Assembly: GCA_905220665.1 (NCBI GenBank)
Contig: CAJNAR010000153.1
Span: 186,001-250,000, forward strand
From: Albugo candida
Lineage: Eukaryota; Oomycota; Peronosporomycetes; Albuginales; Albuginaceae
DNA: 64,000 nucleotides
Direction: 5' to 3'
Below are positions 11,376 to 23,506 of this stretch, one piece after another; within the stretch, counting starts at the first letter, position 1, and every line of letters begins with the position of its first letter. The position numbers and the translations under genes were made by a program. The notes below the pieces were generated by a model. The model did not search any database. It was not told the DNA's origin and worked only from the letters and a program-made list of their open reading frames with translations.

Positions 11376-14300
11376 ATGCGTCGTGGAGTAGAAAGAGATA
11401 AAAACACTTTAGTGGCGGCGGATGATTGGAAGGAACGATTTCTGCGCTTACGTGATGAAAATTTGCAACTCAAATGCAAGAAAAATGAGCACGAAGATAC
11501 GATAAAACGGTATCTATACCACCGATATTGCGTTAAAAGAGTTAATAATTTGTATTGTAGGATGTACACAAAGCTTAATGTTTTGGAAGAACAATTGAAG
11601 ACGCGAGCGGGACGGCGTGTAGGAGGAGCGGAGGCAAAAGACTCCGAGCCGATTGGAGGCGAACGATGTGAGTCATCTATCCGAAAGTAGACGTGATAGT
11701 CACTCTTTGTACATCAAAAAGGCTCAAATGCGCAACTAAGGCGTGACCTCGTGCAAGCAGACCAGATAATTCAAGCACTTAAGCAAGAAATAGCCACTTT
11801 ACGCAATGAAAGTCATTATTTGCGTGAACGGAATCGATCACTAGAAAGAAAAATGAGGATCAGAAATGGAAGATGTGCAAAACCGCATCCATTTTTGAGT
11901 GCCCGAACACATGGTACTGTGATCAGTAAGGAAGCAAAGACACGGGATTTGCTTAGAAGGTCACAAACAACCATGAAGAATGGCAACTGCTTTAATAGTT
12001 CTAACTCTCGATCTCCAAGACGTACAAACAAAGACGACCGTCTCGGTAAATCGGGTTTTCGGCCTCCTCTTAAAATCCTCGACAAACAAAAATCGAAGGC
12101 TGCTGGAGAAAAGAAGATAGCCAGGATTTCACTAGAAAGTAATCAGAAAAATCCGGATGAGGTTCATGAAAATGTCGAGACTTCGTCTTCTGATTCGGGA
12201 CATAATGAGGGATGTAGAAAGCCTTCAAGAGCCGATATTGGACGATTGAAGGATGAGTTAAGGGACCGCGAAGCTCAAATTTCCATTCTCAACGCTCGTT
12301 ATGAGAACTTAGAATACAAGTACACAGTTGAACGAGAACTTCAAGAAAAAACAATTGAAGAAAGCGAATATTTGAATCATCAGATTCATAAATTACGGGG
12401 ACAGCTGCATGATTTAATGGTTGAAAAGGAAGAGTTGAAAGTGCAGTCCGCCAAGGCTCAAGAAGCTGAACGAGAGGTGAATTTGGTTCGAGAGCAAAAT
12501 CGAAAACTGGAGGAAAGACTCACAGTGCTCTGTGAGAGTCCCTTTATAAACGACGCCTTTGAGCGTAAAGAGCGCATGGATAGGCTTTTCGAGTTGGAAA
12601 AGAAAACAGAAGAGCAAGAAGCACGTATCACGTCTCAAAACGAAGATATAAAGCGATTCAAAGGACTCAACACAGATTTAAAAGCACAAGTGGCCAGAAT
12701 TAAGGACACAAAAAGGCTTCTAGAAGAAGAATTGGAGGAAACCACTCGACACATCATTCAAGACCGCCATTCGTATCTTCGTGGAGCGACTTCAGTGAGT
12801 ATACCAATCATCAGCACAGCTCAGGAGGAAAAGCAGTCCAATGATTTACCGAAGCGACAAAATCATATGCGGGATGCTTCTTCATCTCCAGTTCGATTAC
12901 CTTCTTCACCAAGAGAAGTTTCTCAACTCGAAGAAAAGATCAAGCCATCTGTCTCGATAAATGTATCCGCACCAGATTTCGATTTAGCTCAGCTTGGAGA
13001 TGATATTACGGCTGGGCGTGAGTATAGCTCGGTCCGACATTTGCGAAATAGAATCCATACGCTTCAACTTGCACACGCAAAATCGCTGCAGGAACTAGAA
13101 CGCAGTGAACGCATGCTCGAGGTCCAGACGAATATAAACCGTGAGCTGGTGACTGAGATTCAAGATTTGACATCGCGTAAGATCGGCAGCACACAATTTC
13201 TACAGAAAAAGATTCAAGAGGTTGAAAAAAATGCACAACACCGTGAGAAGTTAATTCTGGACTTGAAAGATCGTCTTCGGAAGCTGAGTAAAGATTTAGA
13301 AGAGTATCAAAATATCAAGAGTAAGGGCAAAGAATTGGGCCCTGCGAACATTGAGGAAGCAAGCGACGACACAGAGTCTCTTTCAGAATCGCTAGCTGAA
13401 TTAGCTCGAGATCTTACCCCTGGCCAACAAGTCATGGAGATATACGTCCGAAAAGCAGAATTGGATGCAGGTGTTTGGAAAGAAATCGACGAGTTTCCAC
13501 AAATTAGCTGTGCTCAAGACTATGAGGATGGATCAACAGTGGCAACATTCACTTTGTGCGATTTTTACCACTTTGAATCTCAGTCAACTTCTTTATTGAA
13601 AGGGTACTCTCCAGCATTCAATACAGCTATGACATTCATTATCACGACCGATGCTTTCTTTCTTCGCTTCCTTGCTTCCGAAATACTGACATTTGAGGTA
13701 TATCAAGCGATTCACAGTGACTTCCGTCTGGTCGGCCAATGTGATTTTCCACTTCACACTCTTTTGACATCGTACAGCGGAGCTATCAAGCGACCCAGCC
13801 TCCCGATTCGAGGTATCCATCGGCGTATACGCGACGTGCAATTGGGAACTTTGAACATTGAAATTAGAATATCCAGTGGATTGTACGATATCTGGGAGTT
13901 GCATCTTCAATCCTTTCCCGGCGACCGCGAGCTGATTAGTACATCATCGGACAGCGATACCGCACGACTCGAAAGTGATATATCTAGAGACGGAAACCCT
14001 CCGTCAACAGACTCGAATTCGCGCGGTGCTGTCAATGATCTCGAGATTTCAGTCTTGGCTTGTCGAAATCTGGTTCTTTTTCGCTACAACAAGAACGAGG
14101 TCGAATCAAAGCCACCAAGCTCATACGTTCATTATCATCTGCTTGACTATCCTGATAATTTCACGGGTATTTGTGCCGATTCACGAGATCCTGTCTTTAC
14201 TGCTTGCAATCGTCAAACGTATACTCTGAAGATTGATCAAAGTCTTTTACAGTTTCTGGATTCTTCTTCTCTTCTTTTCACAGTATTTGATGATAATATA

Positions 14301-17300
14301 CAGCCTGTGCAGGACGGAGACGACCGTGTTCAATCCGACGGAATGATTGGGAAGGTTAACGTATCACTCCAAGCTCTTGCACGCGGAGACTCGATCAATC
14401 AATGGTTTGCATTGTCGGATTCTCGTGGTATTCCAGCTGGAGAGATTAGACTTCGGCTGGAATGGTATGATTCATTGGAGATCGCAAATCTGGCGTCGAT
14501 GGTTCTGCCGGTGAGCGCAGTCGCGAGCAATTCGACAGGAAGAGCCTTCAATGTTGAGCAGCTGTACAAATTGATGGACTTATTCTCACCGGAGGCGGAT
14601 GGACGTATTCAATATGTTTCATTTTATCAGTTTTCAATTCCGACGGATGCAGTTGAAATTGTATGTGCTCGAGTGAGAAAACAGTTGAGTGCTTTGATAG
14701 ATTCTCAGAGAATACACAGTTTGGAACACTTGATGCTCGACTTGACAGAATCAGTTGCATCAAGCGTGATGTACGAAAACGAGGCTCCTACCTCTCACTA
14801 CGTCGATTGGTGTCACATATCACAACGATTTGAATCTGTTGGAATCATCTTTTCAACAAAGGAGATTCAAACTCTACGAATTGGCTTGCAGGGCACTTTG
14901 ATCGATAGCACCTCCGCTGAGGGTAGGAATCGGATCCAAGATTCTGTCTTTCTTCCGTACCTCCTATTTGCTTTAGATCCCAGACTACAAGCTGAGATTC
15001 GTCTTCTTCGAAAAATCAGCCATGAAACGCTACGTTTGTATCGGGACAAGACACTGGAAAATCCTATTGATGTTTTCCGGCATTATGATGCCCAAGGATC
15101 TGGGTATGTGGGCCGTACTGATTTCAAGAGTGCGTTGGCGCAGCTAGGCTTTGTGGTCCTTGACCAAGACTACAACCAATTACTCTTCAGCATCAATAAA
15201 GAGGCTCAGATGTGCAATGAGAATATCAATGCAGCATGTAATCAACGTGAAACTCTTGCTCTGAACAGAGCGAAAATCGCATGTGATAGCTCAAGAGTGG
15301 AATCAGTTTCGGTGAATGATGAGATACTGGATTCATCTTCTGTCTTCAAAGATCTCATGGTCACACAGGCACCGCTTTCAGAGCTGAAATCGGGAAAAGC
15401 ACCTCACGCATCCGTCAATGCCGACTTTGCGAGACGAAGAGAGATATTCATGAAGCGTATGAATGCGCTTGCTGCCGAAAGCAGCAAGAGTTATGTCTAC
15501 GAGTATCTCGAAAAACGAGGACTGACATCAAAGAGAAAATTCTTAGGCTCCGACGGAGACCACACAAAAACTAGGATGCCGCGGCATACCGATACCAACC
15601 AGCGACTCGGTCAGGTACAACAGGATGCGGCAACCACTGTGCAGAAAGTGTATCGCGGATATCAAACACGTAATCGATTTCAAAGTGCACGAAAATGCGA
15701 GTTTGAAGAACAAGCTTCAATGGACGAAGCCTCATTATTGGAGGCTGATCAGCATTTGCACATACTCTTTCGACATTTCACATCCAGAGATTTCAGAATG
15801 CTGAGCGAAGAACTGGATGCGAGCTTGGCCCATTTTCCCCATGATCAGCAGGAACCATTTACGAAGAAACAAGTGACATATATTCTGCGCAAGATAAGGC
15901 ATTTGACCCTGGAACCTAGCCAGATTCAGGTTTTGATCAATTTTTTCAGCTCGAAACACTCGGATTGCGTCGCAGTCAAAGCCCTTTTTCATTTTATAAT
16001 CTCTGCCCAAGCGCCTTGGACCTTCTCAGCAGTGAATAATGCTGCATTCAGTGAGTGCATCTCAATGCTGGATACGATCGTATTGAATATTCCTCGGATC
16101 ATTGATATCTTTGAGAAATCTGGGGATTTCAAGCGGAAGGGTGTCATCACAGTTGGTCGATTCCGTGAAGTTTTACGTCGAATTAGTCTCACCAATGATT
16201 CGATCAGATCCATCAGCTTCCAGACGCTCTTATTTCTGACAGACAGCGGTGCTGGTACTCACTTCCTTTATAACGCAATACTAGAATGCATTTTCAACTC
16301 TAATGCAACCAAAAAGGTTATGGTGAGTCTGCACCGATTACGAGCGTTTGGAATACTTGAGCTACGTCAACAGCTCTATACGGATTCACCGATGGATGGA
16401 ATGCTCACACTTGAGCATTTCAGCCGGATTCTCATGCAAAACATGACAAATGATGATCCACCACGTCCAGCATTCCTATCTACCGATGCTGCAAATTTTT
16501 TCTCGCTTCACTCGACTCGATTGGAAGAGGGGATCTCCATTGAATCATTAATTGCCGTATTGGAGCAAGCACTCAAGTCAGAAAGCATTCGTGAGGCATG
16601 TGAAAGTCATCTCACGTACTCCTTGCCACAAGTCCAAGCAATATGCCAAAATGCTGTTGGCTTATTCCGTCTGAAAAAGTCGAAAATCCTGGAGCGCTTT
16701 GAACGATTTGATTGGAATCGCCGCGGAATCGTCAGTTTGCTCGAGTTCCGATACATTCTATCGGAAGAATTGACAAGCGGAGATGTACCGTGTACGGGAA
16801 TGCCATTTGCTTTGTTTCTGAACAAAAAGCAGATCAAAGTGCAAATTGCCAAACATTTTGGTAAAAGAGTGAAAGAAAAGTTTGGAATTGACTATCGGCA
16901 ATTTGTTGACTGGATTCAGTATAGAGGTGGACATCTTGGCCTCCCACCAGAAGAGATTTTACGATGCAATGCTGACGAGATGGATGTTATTGAGACTCGT
17001 TTAAGAGCGTATACTCAGAGCTCAAAACAGGAATCAAAAGCGAGCGACATATTGGGCTCTTGGAGGCGAACATTTTTGATCGCAGACCCGGCGAACGTCG
17101 GGTACCTGACGAGGTCTTTATTTGCACAATGTTCAGCAGAATTGCAGCTTCCTGTTGATCAACAAGAATTACGTCTTATTTTGTACTTTTACGATCGATT
17201 CGCACGTGACGAAATTAGATATGAAAAGTTTCTGCAACTCGATTGGCGTGAAGGAGTGAAAGAAGAAATGTATGCCGGTGCAAAAGTCGTGGGTCCTAGT

Positions 17301-19007
17301 TTTAATTCGACGGAAATGATGGCGAAAGAAGATTCACGGGTACGATTGGATGCCTCGATGTTGATGCTTGAGCTCAGAACACTCTTACTGGACATGGCTC
17401 CTTCCATTCTGAAACAGCGACTAGAGGAAATTCAGGGGCAATCGAATGATACAGAGTCGTTACTATGCTCTAAAGTGGCATTTGTAAAGTGGATGCAATT
17501 CTTAGGTAGGTCACTATCTCCTTGCGAGGTGCATACCATTTTTGAGCTTTACAGACACGAAAAAAAACTGGTCGAGGATGAACTATTAGACTTGCATGGC
17601 TTTCTCACCGAAGTATTAGGCTATGATCCTTTCGTTAGAACACTTGGAACCGTGAATATGCAAAGGGACATTTCGGGAGTGGTATTGGACAGAATGATGG
17701 CCTTGTTTCAGAAAAGACCGGACTTGAAAACAAGTAGAAAAGATTTGGAGCTGTTTGAGCAGTTCTTAGAAGAAAACCATGTTGAATCGATCTCTATGTC
17801 ACAGATATGGAATTATAAGAGGTGCTCTGAGAAATTTAAAGAGCGTTTACAGGAATGGACGCGATTGATGCACATATCGGAATTACGTGGAGCTGATTTT
17901 GCGACTGTCAAGCTGGAGACAATCTCTCTGCATAAGCTGTGTCGTTTTCTCAGAGAAACATATCATCATGAAGAGAAGATATCTCCGTTGCCGTATGAAG
18001 ACTTCAAAAGCTCACCTTCGATTGGTCCAGCGACGGACGTTCCCTTGAACCTGCAACCAGATAATCCATTATTGCGTAGTCTTGCAAAGCTGATAGAGGC
18101 GAAAGAAATCGATGGAGACGATCTCTTTAATGATTTCGAAACGATTGATACAACTCACACAGGATGCGTCTGCGCTACAGACTTTCGCGATGTGCTCCTA
18201 CGAGCCGGACTCACCCGCTATCTTTCTGACATGTTGCCACAGAATCAACTCTCAACTTTTGATAATGCAATGGGTGTTTTTGTTCGTCAATATCGCCTCC
18301 CTGAGCAACAAGGAGACATGATACAATACGTGGTATTGTTACATCATGCGCTGTATCCAAACTTTGTGAATCCAAAGCTGTGGGGTCCTCTACAGGCACA
18401 AGTGCGTCTCCGGTCATTTCTTCGCCAAAAAGCTGGCTTACTAGGTCCAATACTTGACTACCAAGATGATGATTCACTCTACGGGAAGCTTGATAACGCA
18501 TTTTACCACTTGGATTTGGCACGGAAAGGATATCTTACTATTGACGACCTCGAAAGTGGTATGGAGGCACTGCTTGAGATTGTTGATACGCAAGCAACGT
18601 ATCTGGTAAATCAAAAAATGGGACTTTACAGAAATTATAAAAGCAGCGGCAGGATCTCACGAATGGAGTTCGATGCTTTTGTGATGGACCCACGCGCAGA
18701 AGATCTTCTTCAGCGGCTGACGAATCAGTTGTGCAGCTTTGACGAAAACTTCAATTTTCTCGAGCAATCATGCAAAGCTTTTGATGCTAAAATATGGGAT
18801 TTAAATGATTCGGGTTTGATCCCAACCGCCGATTTTTGCAAAATACTCACTGGATCATTGCCGAAAGGAGAAGTATTGCGTCCATTTGATCACACTCGAC
18901 TTGAGCATTTATTTGATACTCGGCGTACTCGAGTTATCGCTTACAAATTGTTCCTTAACGTCATTTACCAATATCGTCAAAACGGAGCAGCCTCGTACAC
19001 AATTTGA
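11376..19007 (+). CDS. Giant RPGRIP1/RPGRIP1L-like ciliary protein with EF-hand-like tail
   Basis: Exons 11376-11509, 11561-11667 and 11722-19007; 2508 residues. The N-terminus has the RPGRIP1 pattern (RLRDENLQLKCKKNEHED, then KRMYTKLNVLEEQL across the first join), followed by long coiled coil to about 630. Two C2-type domains follow, near 645-790 and 853-1005. An EF-hand-like helix-loop is near 1195-1222 (HYDAQGSGYVG), an IQ motif near 1380-1405 (ATTVQKVYRGYQTRNRF), then a chain of diverged EF-hand-like units near 1538, 1734, 1858, 2216, 2335 and 2432. RPGRIP1L proteins organise the ciliary transition zone; animal members are about 1300 residues, so the C-terminal half is an extension. Presence fits a zoospore-forming organism. 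The RPGRIP1 assignment rests on motifs and is confident; calcium binding by the loops is unproven because several lack acidic residues. Confidence 0.88.
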
Positions 19008-19676
19008 CCTGAGCAATTTGGAGCTTACTTCTCGCGGAATCGCAGCTTTCAAATTGGATGATTGTTTCTGCTCGACTTGAGCCCCTATAACGAATCAATA
19101 TCAAAATAATTGATGCCACATATGTCTGATTGCTGCATTCTCTAAATCTGCTCCAATGCGTTCAGTTATAAATCAACATTTTGTTGTATACCCGCTCGCT
19201 CACCTCCCGTTCTTTTCCTTTGTTCCCGTAAACAATATGTTATTGATCAGAAGACTTTGGCAAAGAAGATCAATTAAACAAGTTTTGATCTCTCTTATGG
19301 CTATGCGTAAAATTCAAACATTAGGTAAATTACTTCCTCATCGTTGCACGCATGTGGACCAAAGCGGTAGGTGCTGGTGAACGGCATTAATACACAGGCG
19401 CTAAAAAAGTGCCATTCCCAAGCAGGTGCTGTTTGAAGATCGAACTTGTCTCTATATGACACTAGCGCATTACTAAATGAACTTTGCAAGTATCTACTCA
19501 TCTCGAGCAAATTGTCCCGTAAACAAGAACCTGGCATTTTTAGTCACGAGGTGTATAAGGCAGTAAAGGCTACTACACAATCCTTTAAGGAGCTGCCAAG
19601 CGCAATTATTCTCGCTTTATGTCAAATAAACCTATCGCTTTGCTAAAGTACGGATGCTTAAGTTACAAAATCACAA
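19008..19676. other. Intergenic spacer
   Basis: This 669 bp AT-rich interval follows the RPGRIP1-like gene and precedes syntaxin-5. Short open frames near 19156-19380 and 19446-19646 have no family features or splice partners, so I call nothing here. Confidence 0.5.
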
Positions 19677-20901
19677 ATGGACCGAACATGCGAATTTGTT
19701 AGCATTTGCATCTTATTCGACACTGGTAGCAAACCACAACAGATACATAAACCGCTCTCGAATGCATCACGATGGTCCGAGCAGATTGCGGATCAGATGC
19801 GACAAAACGAACAACTTCTAGTTGAGTTTGAAGAGCTTGTCAACACCAAGAACTTTAGCGGTGGCACGATCACGACACAAATTGCAACTCTGATTGACAT
19901 ATTGAAGAAAGATCTAAAAAGTATTGACGAGAATATCCTACAGTTTCAACAGAATATGAAACAACAGTCAGGAAAGCATCCTCAGCACTACCAGGCGCAT
20001 TTTAGTGTCGTCGCATCCCTGCTGAAGACCCGGTGTGCGAAAAGCGCTAAAAGATTTCATGTGAGGCAGCAAGGTTCACTACCAGCCCTTTTTTATACTG
20101 AGAGGTTTCGATAGGCTGCATTACAACGGCATACGGAGATGATAAAGGCACAGAGCACTCGGAGAAGTCGATTTTCACATTCAGGGACAAGTCCAGTTGT
20201 TCGGATAAACACACCGCTGTTCTCTCGTCCAAATACTTCCTCGATGGGAGACACTCCCAACAAACATATGGGACAGATTATTCCGACTACAGCGAATTCT
20301 TCTAGCGCGAGTAGGTTCTGATCAGGTTGCTTAGGTCGATTCAGCATTTACAATTGCTATCTGTACGCAGACACGATAGATGTATCCTCTACAGAAGACC
20401 TCAAATCAGGACTTCGTCGACGAGGTCAAGTAGAGCATTCCGAGAAATCCTTATTCAGCGTTGACCCTTCCAGTGGTTCATCGGCGAAGCAATCGATGCA
20501 AATATACACTCGTCGGAATGACTCACAAACTAGATACCAGAATGCATCACAAGTGGAGAGCACAATAGTCGAAGTAGGTTTCTTGCTCTAAATTGGAGCA
20601 AAACATAAACTTCACAGTGCATCCGAATAGATATCTGGAATGTACTCTCGGATGGCAAACTTGGTGGCTGAACAAGGGGAACTGTTGACACGGATTGACG
20701 ATAATATGGAAACTGCGTAAGTTCTCTCTCGCGTTTACGATTTGACTTCATTATGAATTTTTACTTAGCCAGCAAAATGTTGAATCTGCCCAAGGAGAAC
20801 TGCTCAAACTGTATCACATGGTCTCAGGAAATCGAAGTTTGATCATAAAGATCTTCATCGTCTTGATTCTAGTGATTATTCTGTTTGTTGTGGTCTTTTA
20901 A
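19677..20901 (+). CDS. Syntaxin-5 / Sed5 Qa-SNARE
   Basis: Five exons: 19677-20060, 20115-20310, 20371-20573, 20631-20716 and 20769-20901; 333 residues. The N-terminus MDRTCEFVSIC matches the DRTxEF start typical of syntaxin-5. The Habc region follows (about 20-130). The SNARE helix begins VESTIVEISGMYSRMANLV, made by the fourth exon join, with the central-layer Gln expected in VAEQGELL. The C-terminus is a single membrane anchor (IIKIFIVLILVIILFVVVF). Sed5/syntaxin-5 drives ER-Golgi and intra-Golgi vesicle fusion. Introns are 52-60 nt and all joins keep frame. The identification is strong. Confidence 0.93.
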
Positions 20902-20998
20902 AGCATCTTAATTCTGCTCAATATAGTAAACTATTTTCGTTCTCAGAACTATTTCGAGTACAAAGCCTGGAGTACACGAACGAGGTTTGGAGAAGCAA

Positions 20999-22867
20999 AT
21001 GCTCTCGCAAACTTGGAGTCATGGAAGCATGGATCAAAAATTCGTCGATACAAAATTGCACGACTCACGCCAAAGCGAATGCAAGTTTTTCGCAGGTATA
21101 GTCGCTGCTTTCTTGGAGGTACAGCAAATTGTATGCAAGCAAGGGAAAGAAGACATCACTTTGATGAATAAGCAGCTTGAGAATGCCCGAGAAGCTATGC
21201 AAACGACTATGCTACATGACGCAATACGTTTCATAATTAGTAGAGATGAACAACAGGCGCTACACGAGACAGTACAAATGCAAAATGAAGAGAAGCTTCA
21301 GCGCGTACGCGAGCTCTTTGCTGAAAAAGCTATCAGTAGACGCTTTGAAGCTAAATTGAAAGAAATAGAATTGGCAACGACGCATAGAATGGATGAAATC
21401 TTGAAAAAATCGAGTCAGAGGAAGCTTGAAAATGAACATCTTAAGTCAAGGATAATAGCATTAGAGAAGGAGATACGTATCAAAGAAGATGAATTGGCAG
21501 AGTCCCATTTCAAACTCGACTTGGAGGAGAAAAACGCTTCCGAGAAATCAATTATGCAGCAAGCGGATTGGGACGCTGAAAAAAGTTCTCTCGAGGCGAT
21601 CAACAAGGAACTGACTCAAGTGCAAAGCGATTCGCTTGCACAAGGCAAGTGTATGCAAATGTCAACGGATAGGTCCGATTCGGATGCGCAAGACTTACTT
21701 TACAAAAAATCTCTGGAGCTGATTGATCAAGGGGAGAAGAATATAGCGATGTCAGCAAAACTACGAGCTATAAAGCAGTTACATCAAACATTGCGTCGCG
21801 ATGTCGAGCAAGCTCGATTGGTGCTGTTACAGAGTATAAACTCAAGCACTGATTTCGATACAAGCGTGTATCAACATGTCAAACTGGAGGAACTACTACG
21901 AATACGTTTACAAAATGTTGATCTAGAACGTCCTTCTCCTACATTATCGTTTGCGAAGGAAGAATTGAAGACTCCTGAGATGGTAGGGATGGAAAAGAAA
22001 GAAATTATGGATACATCATGCACTTACCTCCCACACGTTCATCCATTCTCGGTTATTGATACATCAGGAAAAGGGAGCCGACTGGAAAGAGAGGTTCAGA
22101 TACTTCGTAGTCGCTGCAAGCGCTCACTGGAAGGTAAAGAGAAAGCAGAACTCGAACTTGAAAGAGCAGTCATGAAGCTGGACGCCTTGCAGGGTATAAA
22201 GGAGAAGTTTTCGATGATATCAACCCGCGATCAAAATCGTAAAGAAGTTCGAATCAACATGGAATCGCAACTGAAAGAATCGAATTACAAGTTAGTGGCA
22301 TTGTCTCAACATACGGAGAAGTTGATGCTGCATATAAAACTAGAGGCTATCGCCAAAGCGAAGGTGTTGGAGTCACTGAAATCGTTAAAGAAAGAACATC
22401 AAGAGCTTGTACAAGCCCATACAAGACTACAGCAAGACTACCACACGCAGAGTAAGACAGTAAATGTCACTATGGAGGAATCGCAGCTCCTGAGAGATCA
22501 ATTGTATTTGATGGATCAAAAAGTTGCTGAAATGGGCCATAAAATGGACTGGGTTCGCTCTTCTACGCAGAAAGAACTGAAGCGTGCACATCAGGAAGCA
22601 GACGCTTTACGGACAAAACTAGTTCCTGGATCCGAGTCTCCAGAAATGCAGCCAATTACTGGTATTACCTCACGAACGGATGCAAGTATAGGAAGTCCTA
22701 CACAGCGCGCGACAGCCGATAGTATCAAGACTCATGGTCGGCGTGGCTATACACAAAAATTAATTGATAAGGACACGAATGTGACCTCGAGAAGGTTTGA
22801 GCGTTCTGAGAAAAGGTATGCTCTTGGTAAGAGTCACAATGGAGTGGCAAAGTTATCAAAGATTTAG
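20999..22867 (+). CDS. Coiled-coil protein of unknown function
   Basis: Single exon, 622 residues from the first ATG. Most of it is predicted coiled coil: heptad-rich, Glu/Lys/Gln-rich stretches at about 60-250 and 370-540, with a non-coiled linker around 280-370 and a disordered Ser/Thr/Arg-rich C-terminus. There is no catalytic motif, signal peptide or membrane segment. It starts 97 bp after syntaxin-5 in the same direction. It could be cytoskeletal, centrosomal or ciliary, but nothing in the sequence decides this. An earlier frame begins at a TTG; ATG 20999 is preferred. Confidence 0.72.
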   Translation: MLSQTWSHGSMDQKFVDTKLHDSRQSECKFFAGIVAAFLEVQQIVCKQGKEDITLMNKQLENAREAMQTTMLHDAIRFIISRDEQQALHETVQMQNEEKLQRVRELFAEKAISRRFEAKLKEIELATTHRMDEILKKSSQRKLENEHLKSRIIALEKEIRIKEDELAESHFKLDLEEKNASEKSIMQQADWDAEKSSLEAINKELTQVQSDSLAQGKCMQMSTDRSDSDAQDLLYKKSLELIDQGEKNIAMSAKLRAIKQLHQTLRRDVEQARLVLLQSINSSTDFDTSVYQHVKLEELLRIRLQNVDLERPSPTLSFAKEELKTPEMVGMEKKEIMDTSCTYLPHVHPFSVIDTSGKGSRLEREVQILRSRCKRSLEGKEKAELELERAVMKLDALQGIKEKFSMISTRDQNRKEVRINMESQLKESNYKLVALSQHTEKLMLHIKLEAIAKAKVLESLKSLKKEHQELVQAHTRLQQDYHTQSKTVNVTMEESQLLRDQLYLMDQKVAEMGHKMDWVRSSTQKELKRAHQEADALRTKLVPGSESPEMQPITGITSRTDASIGSPTQRATADSIKTHGRRGYTQKLIDKDTNVTSRRFERSEKRYALGKSHNGVAKLSKI

Positions 22868-23506
22868 TCGACTGAAAATCACAGGCCCTAGCGATGCTCA
22901 AACGTTTAGTGCGTTATTGATTACCTCAGTTTCATTAGCGATTTAACCCGAGTCGATTGCATGGTATACGATACAAACGAACATCATGCACGTGGGATTC
23001 AGGTCAGATTTGCGATCAAAGTAGCCGGTGCACTAGAGAAAATCTTAACGAGGTCTCATGTTATTAAAGCGCCAATGCTTTGGGCGCATCAGAAAAGGGT
23101 GCACCTTCCAAGAGCATCCAATCCAATACATTGCAAGTGGAATCATTCTATAGCATTCTTCGGTCCGTTACGGACTCTAAATCTTAAATGTCCGAATGGC
23201 TCCTATTGAGCGATTCTCACATCACATCGTTTTTTCTCTCAACATTAGCTACAAATATTTTTTCTGGCTTTTCCCAACTGAATACTGCATGCGACATCGG
23301 AAATATGAAGTAGAATAGTGCTGGAAGGGAGAAAGGACATAATAAACCCACTTTGTAAAGGTGCTGTTTTTTTATGCATACGAAATATTAAATCGTAAAG
23401 TTGTGCGTGCATCATTTGCCTTTCCACTCCATTCCTAATTATAGCGACTTAACACCCAGTGACGATCGTAAATCCTATCCTTCTTGTGGTATCCCAGTGT
23501 ACAGAA
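22868..23506. other. Intergenic spacer
   Basis: This 639 bp interval precedes the phosphodiesterase gene. Short open frames (22961-23209 plus, 23245-23427 minus) show no domain, signal peptide or splice continuation. It presumably contains the phosphodiesterase promoter. Confidence 0.5.

Noticed and set aside
22961..23209. 82-codon frame before the phosphodiesterase gene
   Set aside because: No recognisable motif, and it cannot be joined in frame to the downstream gene.
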